This document shows, piece after piece, positions 1-5,324 of a DNA stretch of 5,856 nt. This DNA comes from Cyanobacteria bacterium UBA7694 (GTDB lineage Bacteria; Cyanobacteriota; Sericytochromatia; UBA7694), in NCBI GenBank assembly GCA_002482705.1, contig DLGM01000235.1, positions 1 through 5,856 of the forward strand. The letters are read 5' to 3'. The notes under the pieces are model-generated. The model saw only the letters and a list, made by a program, of their open reading frames with translations, searched no databases and was not told the DNA's origin. A program made the translations under genes and the position numbers. Each line of letters starts with the position of its first letter. Within the stretch, counting starts at the first letter, position 1.

Positions 1-626
1 AAGAACGTGTACCCACCAGCATTAAAGATGAACTGCGGATGCCTGACGATAAACAGACTTTTGCGGGCAATTCGGCCCTGTCGGTACAGGCTGAATACCA
101 GCAATGGTTTGACAAGTTCGGTTTCCACATAGGTGTATCCAGCCTTGGGGGCCTAGGTACCTATGAAGATTCGGAAGTCACCGATTTGATCATGGCAACC
201 GCTGGCGCTGATTACAAGCTGGTCAGTATGGGGCCTTTTGAGATGGCGGCAGGCCTTGAAGGCTTTTTCCGTTACACCGAAAGCAGCAATGATCCGCGCA
301 CCAACTATTTCCAGGCTGCCAAAACCTATATTGGGGCTGGAGCCCGTCTCCAGACGGCTTATCGTATCTGGGACCCGCTCACCTTTGAATTGAGTATTGC
401 CCCTCACTATGTATTGCAGGACTTGGCCAATATTCAGCTCAGTTCTGTGCCGTTGAACCGCTTTGATGTGTGGATCAATGCCCTTTTCCATTGGGACCTC
501 TTTAAAATAGGGGCCTCGGATGTGAGTCTCGATTTTGGGTATCAGGGTATGCTGTTATTTACGCTCGGTTCGGAAGCAAGTCAGGTGCACCATGCCCTCT
601 TGGTTGGGGCCGGGTATCACTTTTGA
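1..626 (+). CDS. Outer-membrane beta-barrel-like protein, 3' part (5' end outside window)
   Basis: The reading frame is open from the first bases of the window (first full codon at 3), with no stop before the ATG at 39. That ATG is therefore probably internal and the gene starts upstream. About 207 residues are visible. They show alternating polar/hydrophobic stretches rich in Tyr, Phe and Gly, separated by short polar turns, for example FGFHIGVSSLGG, YIGAGARLQTAYRIW, FELSIAPHYVL and VSLDFGYQGMLLF. The protein ends in LLVGAGYHF. A C-terminal aromatic residue on a final amphipathic strand is the usual recognition signal for outer-membrane barrel insertion by the BAM machinery. No specific family or substrate can be named. 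The role (porin, transport or structural) is unknown. The signal peptide, if any, would lie outside the window. The stop is TGA at 624-626, and the next gene starts 40 bases later on the same strand. Confidence 0.6.
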   Translation, partial: ERVPTSIKDELRMPDDKQTFAGNSALSVQAEYQQWFDKFGFHIGVSSLGGLGTYEDSEVTDLIMATAGADYKLVSMGPFEMAAGLEGFFRYTESSNDPRTNYFQAAKTYIGAGARLQTAYRIWDPLTFELSIAPHYVLQDLANIQLSSVPLNRFDVWINALFHWDLFKIGASDVSLDFGYQGMLLFTLGSEASQVHHALLVGAGYHF

Positions 627-666
627 GCCCTGAGGCCGTGTTATACTACCGCCAAAGGAAGCTGAT

Positions 667-1134
667 ATGTCCCACACTCATACCTTAAACCCTGAACAGT
701 TGCAGCGTCTCATGGAGACCCTGCGTCAGGCTAAGCTCAAGATTACCCAGCCACGGATGGCGCTGCTCAGTATTCTGTTACAGGAGCATGGCCCGTTCAC
801 GATTGAAGAATTGGCTGTGCGCTTGGGCGATCGCTCCTGTGATCCGGCAACGATTTACCGCAATATGTCGGCCTTCCGGGATATTAATCTGGTACGTCAC
901 TGTGATTTTGGGGATGGCGTGGCTCGTTATGAGCTGGCTGGTGATGACCACGAGCATCACCACCATATTATCTGCCGCCGCTGCCACCGTCTTGAGCAAA
1001 TTGACTACTGTTTTGTCAAAGAACTTGAAAAATTTGTGCGCGATAAGGGTTATGCCCAGGTTTCCCACAGCCTCGAATTTTACGGGATTTGTACCGTTTG
1101 CCAAAAGGCGGAAGGTATCACTGCTGAAGCCTAG
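667..1134 (+). CDS. Fur-family metal-dependent transcriptional regulator (Fur/Zur/PerR type)
   Basis: The product has 155 residues, the usual length for the Fur family of cytoplasmic, dimeric, metal-sensing repressors. The N-terminal winged helix spans about residues 10-85, with the recognition helix in DPATIYRNMSAF (59-70). A dimerisation and metal-binding half follows. Two CxxC pairs, C103/C106 and C142/C145, match the structural zinc site. E89, the His cluster at 95-100 and H134 in the HSLEFYG motif match regulatory-metal ligands. The acidic ligand usually found five residues after the second Cys (Glu in Fur, Asp in PerR) is Gln here, with Glu one position earlier. The metal specificity therefore cannot be read from sequence, and no gene symbol is given. 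The start is supported by AAGGA at 655-659, seven bases before the ATG. A TATACT at 642-647 could be a -10 box but has no good -35 partner. The stop is TAG, and the frame then stays open for 37 codons to TAA at 1246. Confidence 0.9.
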   Translation: MSHTHTLNPEQLQRLMETLRQAKLKITQPRMALLSILLQEHGPFTIEELAVRLGDRSCDPATIYRNMSAFRDINLVRHCDFGDGVARYELAGDDHEHHHHIICRRCHRLEQIDYCFVKELEKFVRDKGYAQVSHSLEFYGICTVCQKAEGITAEA

Positions 1135-1218
1135 TCTCGCTGCTTTGGTGACGGAATCTGTGAACGCACCTCAGGACAGGGACTGTTCTTCGGGTCTTTG
1201 CAGCAGGTGTCTTACCCA

Positions 1219-1246
1219 TTGCCTCGGCTTGCCCCTGTGAGATACT
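1219..1246 (+). promoter_or_regulatory. Candidate sigma70-type promoter of the P450 gene
   Basis: TTGCCT at 1219-1224 and GATACT at 1241-1246 are separated by 16 bases. TGA directly precedes the second hexamer, giving an extended -10 (TGn). The site lies in the 142-base gap between the regulator gene and the P450 start at 1277, which would give a short leader. Each hexamer departs from consensus at two positions, so this is only a candidate. Confidence 0.3.
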
Positions 1247-1276
1247 AAAGATTATTGTCTAGGGCAGGTATCTTCC

Positions 1277-2629
1277 ATGTCGCGCACAATGTATCGTCCC
1301 CTACCCGGTGCCCCGATGTCTGAAGCTGTGAGCCAGATTTTCGATTTTCGCCATGGCCCCCACCACTTTTTTGCCCGTATGGCCGCTACCTATGGGGATA
1401 TTTGCCGCTGTTATTTTGGCCCACAACCGGTGGTATTGCTCAGTGACCCCGAATATATCCGCCGGGTGTTAACCGTCGATCACCGCCAATTTAAAAAAGG
1501 TCGCTTCTTAGAAATGGCCAAAGATTTGCTCGGTGAAGGCCTATTGACCAGCGAAGGAGAATTACATACTCAACAGCGTCGCCTGATTCAGCCCATGTTT
1601 CATCGGCAGATGATCCGCAGTTATGGGGATATGATGGTGCACGAAGGGGAGCGGGCACGGGCGCGTTGGCAGCCGGGCCAAGCGCTGGACATAGCCGAAG
1701 AGATGAGCCGTTAGACCTTGGCGATTGTCGGGCGCACCTTGTTTGATGCCGATGTGGAGGGGGAGGCTCAGGATATCGGGGAAGCTCTGACAACGGTGCT
1801 GGAAATGTTTAATCTGATTGGCCGTCCTTTGGCTTTGATTGCCCGTCAACTCAAGTTACCCACGGCTTCGCTGCGACGCTTTGAAGTGGCTAAAGGCCAG
1901 TTGGATGCCACCATTTACCAAATTATTGCCGACCATCGGGCGGGCAAAAACACGCGCCCGGATTTGATTGCCACCTTGTTGGCAGCCCGTGATGAAGACG
2001 GTGATAATGGCATGAGCGATCAACAAATTCGTGACGAAGCGTTGACGCTTTTTTTGGCCGGGCACGAAACTACTGCCAATGCCCTGGCCTGGACTTGGCA
2101 TTTGCTCAGTCAGTCGCCCCGCGTTGAGGCGCAACTGCACCAAGAGCTAGAGCAGGTCTTGGCTGGTGGGCGGCTACCGACCGTCGATGATTTGCCGCAA
2201 TTGGTCTATACGCGCCAGATCTTGACAGAGAGCATGCGTCTATTTCCTCCAGCTTGGGTCATTGGCCGTCGCGCTTTACACGACTATGAGCTAGATGGTT
2301 ACCTGATTCCCAAGGGTTCGGTGGTCGTCATGAGCCAGTGGATTCTACACCGTGATGGACGCTGGTTTGACGAGCCCCTGAGCTTCCGTCCTGAGCGCTG
2401 GAACGAGGGTCTCAAGCAGCGTTTGCCCAAGTTTGCCTATTTCCCTTTTGGGGGCGGGCCGCGCAACTGCATTGGCGAAGCTTTTGCTTGGATGGAAGGG
2501 GTGTTATTACTGGCGACTTTGGCCCAACACTGGCGCTTTCAGGCCGTGCCAGGTTTCCCGGTTGAACCTTTGCCGCTGGTAACTCTGCGCCCGAAACACG
2601 GCCTGAGGCTCACACCGCAACGGCGTTAG
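1277..2629 (+). pseudogene. Cytochrome P450, full-length frame interrupted by one in-frame TAG
   Basis: The single frame has 450 codons plus a stop, the normal length of a soluble bacterial P450 monooxygenase (heme-thiolate, O2 and two electrons, substrate hydroxylation). It is split into 145 residues (1277-1711) and about 304 residues (1715-2626) by TAG at 1712-1714, with no frameshift. Counting the TAG as residue 146, the motifs are: C-helix H97-R101 where WxxxR is usual; I-helix AGHETT (261-266); ExxR (318-321); PERW (372-375); and heme loop FGGGPRNCIG with Cys398. There is no membrane anchor. AGG at 1266-1268 is eight bases before the ATG. A redox partner is not encoded nearby, so the substrate is unknown. 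The heme Cys lies after the stop, so the first fragment alone cannot be active. The second could start only at TTG 1718, without a good ribosome site. It is either a recent nonsense allele, a sequence error or a suppressed codon. The frame is otherwise intact, arguing for recent inactivation or error. Confidence 0.85.
1712..1714 (+). other. In-frame amber codon inside the P450 frame
   Basis: The context reads E-E-M-S-R-stop-T-L-A-I-V-G-R-T-L-F. The corresponding segment of P450 BM3 (CYP102A1), recalled from memory, reads D-M-T-R-L-T-L-D-T-I-G. It aligns without a gap and puts Leu at the stop. A single T-to-A change in TTG would give TAG. Confidence 0.85.
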
Positions 2630-2668
2630 AGCCCGTGTCGGGTGAAGGGCCACAGAATGCAGAAACTT

Positions 2669-3079
2669 TCATGTGTGCTCTACAAGCGGGGGCGTACTGA
2701 GCAGCGCCTGGCCACCGCCTAAAATAAAGAGGCGCGCAAATAGGCTTAACTCCATGCTCTGGGTTCCATCGGGATGGACGATACGTTCAGGGCCACACCC
2801 TTCCCCACTGACGGTTGTGCCCGGCACATCATGGCTGCGCGGTTGCGGGTGGCTGAAATGAATGCGATCTGCGGTGATGTGGTGCAGTAACAGTTGTTGG
2901 GTGGTAATCAGTCCGGTGGGCGTTTGTTCAAGCCACGGAATTTCGGCCAAAATGGCCTGCTGCTCGTGGATTAATGCGTGACGCAGGGCTTCAAAGTCGC
3001 TTTGGATCGGGTGGCTCGGCTCGCCAGTAAGGGTGGCCCAAAGATCGCCGACTTGGGCCAGAGTGGGTTCGTGGTTCAT
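2669..3079 (-). CDS. Hypothetical protein, 136 residues, translationally coupled to the papain-like protease gene
   Basis: I do not recognise a family. The product has no signal peptide and no convincing membrane segment. The N-terminal half (about 1-70) looks helical, with E/Q/A/L-rich stretches such as ALRHALIHEQQAILAEI. A Gly/Pro-rich turn (86-97) follows, then a short hydrophobic stretch near the C-terminus (LFARLFILGGG, 113-123). It is unusually rich in histidine (11 of 136). Its ATG overlaps the TGA of the upstream gene as ATGA (3076-3079), and GGGGG at 3084-3088 provides a plausible ribosome site, so translation is probably coupled. This pairing implies a job tied to the protease, such as inhibitor, immunity protein, chaperone or substrate, but nothing in the sequence chooses among these. 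The stop is TGA at 2669-2671. The gene converges on the P450 gene, leaving 39 bases between them, with no clear terminator (only a 4-bp CCCG/CGGG hairpin near 2632). Confidence 0.7.
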   Translation of the reverse strand: MNHEPTLAQVGDLWATLTGEPSHPIQSDFEALRHALIHEQQAILAEIPWLEQTPTGLITTQQLLLHHITADRIHFSHPQPRSHDVPGTTVSGEGCGPERIVHPDGTQSMELSLFARLFILGGGQALLSTPPLVEHT

Positions 3080-4311
3080 TGATCCCCCAGAATGGTCTTG
3101 CGCCCGGCGACGGTCTTTTTGTTGTCATAACCGCTGTCGTCTAAGGTGCGGACAGCCAGGACATGGGTTTTGAATTCGTCGAGGGTCATGGCGTATTGGC
3201 GGCCCCACGAATTCATGATCACTTCCGCGGGGTTTTTGGATTTGTCGATGCCCACGGCCAAGACTGCATGGTTTTTAAACGAAATGCTGACTGACCGACC
3301 GCGCGCAAATTCGTCTTCCACATAGGCCAAGAGATCGGCCTTGCTGGTGATCAAACCGCTGCTTTCATTTACATAGTTGTTATTGCCAAAGAGTTTGCGT
3401 AGAGCGGCTTCTTGTTCACCGCGATTGAGGCCATTGTCGGGGTCGCTTTTACTGTCATATTTGCTATCCCACAGCAGCCCCTGTCCCCCCAAATTCATGA
3501 TCGCATTTTGCATAATCCGGCCTGAGGTGGAACGGGGATCGTGTTCGTCCCCTTTCCAGGTATTATTGGGGGCCATACGGGCTCCACTGGGAGTGCTGAC
3601 CGTTTGCCCTTGGGCCAACTGCGTCAGGTTTTGCACATATTGACGGGGGCGCTCTAGGGCCAGCTTCATTTGCAGGGCTGTGGCGGCACAGGTTCCTTTA
3701 TTGGCCTGGGCAATGTCTGAGGGCCAAGCGATATCGTGTAAGGCATCACTCAACACGGCTTTTTTATCAATGCCAGTCACACTTTTACCTTGGCGAGCGT
3801 AGTTCAGGAGTTCAGAGCAGATGGCTTCGGTGGTGTCTTTACCGTGACGCTTGGAAATGGCTTCGAGCCAAGTGAGGGTATCCGGGGACGATTGCCCCCG
3901 CGCCTGTAAATGTTCGACCATGGCTTTTAACTGGGGGCGACCTGTCCAGGCTGCATCGAGCTTGAGGTTATTGCGCAGTTGGTCTGGCGTTTGGGCGGTA
4001 CGGGGCTGATGCTCCGCATCGCGCACTTCCCGCCAGATATTGTCAAATTCTTTGCCTTTGGCTTCAGCCAAGGCTGAGCCCCCTTTGGGGTCAAAGGCCA
4101 CTTCATTTGCATCATAAAAAGGGCTTTGGCGGTAAGCCTGATTCAGGGCATTGATGTCTTCAGCGGCAATGCCCAATTGAGTGGCTTCTTGGGCACTGAT
4201 GTGTAAGTCGCCATCACTGTCGAGCTTTCGCAGGTCAGTAAAGGTGACCCCTTTGTCTGGGCGGGTAGCAATACGGGCCAAGGCGGTTTGACTTTGTGCT
4301 GAAATATCCAT
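3076..4311 (-). CDS. Papain-like (clan CA) cysteine peptidase homologue with N-terminal EF-hand-like loop
   Basis: The product has 411 residues from the chosen start. A papain-type active site is visible: Q202-A-N-K-G-T-C208 keeps the exact six-residue spacing of oxyanion-hole Gln to nucleophile Cys in papain (Q19/C25). H348 in NHAVLAVGID and N367 in IMNSWG complete the triad, with Cys-His and His-Asn distances (140 and 19) close to papain's (134 and 16). At residues 31-42 a loop D-S-D-G-D-L-H-I-S-A-Q-E has acidic residues at positions 1, 3, 5 and 12, as in calcium-binding EF-hand or dockerin loops, although position 6 is Leu rather than Gly. Residues about 45-195 are polar and helical and could be a pro-region or a partner-binding domain. 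No signal peptide or membrane segment is seen. ATG 4311 is chosen over ATG 4338 because AGGAG lies six bases upstream of it, whereas 4338 has no ribosome site. The substrate is unknown. Confidence 0.8.
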   Translation of the reverse strand: MDISAQSQTALARIATRPDKGVTFTDLRKLDSDGDLHISAQEATQLGIAAEDINALNQAYRQSPFYDANEVAFDPKGGSALAEAKGKEFDNIWREVRDAEHQPRTAQTPDQLRNNLKLDAAWTGRPQLKAMVEHLQARGQSSPDTLTWLEAISKRHGKDTTEAICSELLNYARQGKSVTGIDKKAVLSDALHDIAWPSDIAQANKGTCAATALQMKLALERPRQYVQNLTQLAQGQTVSTPSGARMAPNNTWKGDEHDPRSTSGRIMQNAIMNLGGQGLLWDSKYDSKSDPDNGLNRGEQEAALRKLFGNNNYVNESSGLITSKADLLAYVEDEFARGRSVSISFKNHAVLAVGIDKSKNPAEVIMNSWGRQYAMTLDEFKTHVLAVRTLDDSGYDNKKTVAGRKTILGDQ

Positions 4312-4317
4312 CACGGA

Positions 4318-4322
4318 CTCCT
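4318..4322 (-). promoter_or_regulatory. Ribosome binding site that decides the protease start
   Basis: AGGAG on the minus strand ends six bases before ATG 4311. The in-frame ATG at 4338, directly after a TAG, has only A/T-rich sequence without a purine-rich site before it. The shorter protein (MDISAQ...) is therefore preferred over the nine-residue-longer form. Confidence 0.7.
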
Positions 4323-4406
4323 GAAGAGGGATACTCATCTATCGTCGCAATGGTTATTTTCCCGACGTTAAGCTTTTTCTAAATTTGTAACAAGGAGCTT
4401 TTGCAA

Positions 4407-4437
4407 TAGGCTGGAGGCACCGAATCCCCCCAGCCTA
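4407..4437 (-). terminator. GC-rich hairpin directly after the glycine-zipper gene, possible terminator or attenuator
   Basis: TAGGCTGG (4407-4414) pairs perfectly with CCAGCCTA (4430-4437). One mismatch and two more G-C pairs follow inside, leaving a short loop. On the minus strand the hairpin begins three bases after the TAA of the 187-residue gene and lies about 100 bases before the protease start. No U-tract follows (TTGCAAAAGC), so it is not a canonical intrinsic terminator. It may limit read-through or protect the 3' end of the upstream message. Confidence 0.4.
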
Positions 4438-4440
4438 GGA

Positions 4441-5004
4441 TTATTGTAAGGGCTGTGAGATCGCCTTTAAGGTGCTGTCATCCGTTTCTTTTTTGTCCAC
4501 GAGGGCTGTGATCACACCGCCAACGGCCATTCCAACGCCTGCCCCGACGCCTGCGGCCAAGGCTCCGCCCATTAAGCCGCCAAAAATCTCTTCCATGCTT
4601 GGGAAACGGCTATTCCCCAACGCCAGGCCGAATCCCAGGATGCCGCCAATACCGGCTCCTGTCATGGCTGAAAACTCAGTAATACTTTTTGATTTTCCGC
4701 TCTTTATGGCATCAGTTGTCACCAATTCACCTTGGATGTCTCCAAATGATACCCGTGCTCCCTCTTTGGGTAGCTGGCGCGGGTTGCTGATATTGGTGAC
4801 GGCCATAGCGCCATCAGAATGACGGAAATAGTCGGTTTCAAAGCTGAGGTTTTTCCCATGAATGACGTGGAACCCGCTCTCATTCTTGATAATGACTTCG
4901 CTGAGCCCATTGTCTTTGATGCTGTCTTTGATTTGGTTGAGCGTCACGCCTGGGTTAAAGGTGCGTGCCGCTATTTCTGAACCGGAGATCCCTTGAATGT
5001 TCAT
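4441..5004 (-). CDS. Glycine-zipper membrane-hairpin protein, 187 residues, function unknown
   Basis: The N-terminal part (about 1-108) is soluble and polar and matches no family I recognise. It includes a possible small beta-rich segment (SEVIIKNESGFHVIHG, then ARVSFGDIQGELV). The C-terminal half has two hydrophobic, Gly/Ala-rich segments at about 111-130 and 140-169, separated by a short polar turn (NSRFPSMEE). Their repeated GxG and GxxxG spacing (G116, G118, G121, G124, G126; G142, G146, G152, G154, G156, G158, G162) is the glycine-zipper pattern of tightly packed membrane helices. A charged tail (KKETDD) follows. Such hairpins occur in stress lipoprotein-like proteins, in oligomeric channels and in some secreted pore-forming proteins. 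Nothing here decides between these. There is no N-terminal signal peptide. GGAAGG (5011-5016) lies six bases before the ATG, and a TATAAT lies just upstream. It is the first gene of the minus-strand cluster. Confidence 0.75.
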   Translation of the reverse strand: MNIQGISGSEIAARTFNPGVTLNQIKDSIKDNGLSEVIIKNESGFHVIHGKNLSFETDYFRHSDGAMAVTNISNPRQLPKEGARVSFGDIQGELVTTDAIKSGKSKSITEFSAMTGAGIGGILGFGLALGNSRFPSMEEIFGGLMGGALAAGVGAGVGMAVGGVITALVDKKETDDSTLKAISQPLQ

Positions 5005-5032
5005 AAGCTACCTTCCAATTTTATATAACTTG

Positions 5033-5038
5033 ATTATA
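5033..5038 (-). promoter_or_regulatory. Perfect TATAAT -10 box for the glycine-zipper gene
   Basis: The minus strand reads TATAAT 28 bases before the ATG at 5004, which would give a leader of roughly 20 bases containing the ribosome site. No good TTGACA-like hexamer lies 16-18 bases upstream; the sequence there is A/T-rich (GAATTT). The promoter may therefore need an activator. A second TATA-like stretch (TATATAAAAT) lies between it and the gene. Confidence 0.4.
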
Positions 5039-5041
5039 GGT

Positions 5042-5050
5042 CGTTAAACG
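5042..5050. promoter_or_regulatory. Small dyad CGTT-A-AACG in the promoter spacer, candidate operator
   Basis: A perfect nine-base odd palindrome lies just upstream of the TATAAT box (minus strand), where a bound repressor would block RNA polymerase. Half-sites recur nearby: GTCGTT at 5040-5045 and its complement AACGAC at 5077-5082. The regulator is unknown. Confidence 0.3.
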
Positions 5051-5085
5051 CTTAAAAATTCGTTTTTTTGATGCTAAACGACTTC

Positions 5086-5116
5086 ACTTATTTGGACAAA
5101 ATTTGTTCAGATAAGT
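5086..5116. repeat. 31-bp near-perfect inverted repeat in the divergent intergenic region
   Basis: The arms 5086-5100 and 5102-5116 surround a central A. Of the 15 facing positions, 13 are Watson-Crick and two would be G-U in RNA (5092/5110 and 5095/5107). The core reads GGACAAA-A-TTTGTTC and the outer arms ACTTAT/ATAAGT. The site lies about 60-90 bases upstream of the predicted start point for the minus-strand cluster, a common position for an activator or repressor operator. It could also form an RNA hairpin with an AAAATTT loop. It does not match the Fur box as I know it. Confidence 0.55.
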
Positions 5117-5324
5117 TGTAAGTGGAGCAAATGCTGACAGATTGTAGTTGTCTTATTCTCTCCAGCCACTATGTGAAGTTTGCTTGGGGAAGCCATTGTT
5201 AATCAGCGTGTGATGGGCTTGGCGGATGGAAGACGGGGCGGGGACTGCTGGATTTTGGGGGCAATCTTAGGTTATGAGGGCTTTGTGGTACGCTAAACTC
5301 ATCTGTGATGCGGAGGGCACAACA

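Larger units (their letters stand above)
5005..5324. other. Divergent intergenic region, 320 bases
   Basis: It separates the minus-strand cluster from the plus-strand DUF3592-type gene. The left third (5005-5116) is A/T-rich and holds the TATAAT box, the nine-base dyad and the 31-bp inverted repeat. The right two thirds (5117-5324) become G-rich on the plus strand and contain nothing I can assign except a 27-codon open frame (5213-5296) without a ribosome site. For the plus-strand gene, TAAACT at 5294-5299 with TTATGA at 5272-5277 (16-base spacing) is a poor promoter match. Confidence 0.5.

Noticed and set aside
1174..1188. Small hairpin GGACAG-GGA-CTGTTC after the Fur-family gene
   Set aside because: Only six pairs including one G-U, a three-base loop and no U-tract, so it is not supportable as a terminator.
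788..1240. Open frame overlapping the Fur-family gene in another frame
   Set aside because: Its product resembles no protein family and overlaps a clearly real gene on the same strand. It is an alternate-frame shadow.
1132..2629. TAG reassigned to a sense codon, which would make the P450 intact
   Set aside because: The Fur-family gene and the P450 frame both end with TAG exactly where their families normally end. Reading through the P450 TAG at 2627 would run to TAA 2720, well into the opposing gene. Reading through the Fur TAG adds 37 codons with no family resemblance.
2631..2643. CCCG-TGT-CGGG hairpin between the converging P450 and 136-residue genes as a bidirectional terminator
   Set aside because: The stem has only four strong pairs and there is no T-run on either strand.
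4312..4338. Longer protease start at ATG 4338
   Set aside because: It directly follows a stop codon and has no ribosome site, whereas ATG 4311 has AGGAG at six-base spacing.
5213..5296. 27-codon plus-strand open frame (MGLADGRR...)
   Set aside because: No ribosome site, no recognisable feature, and a length expected by chance in G-rich sequence.
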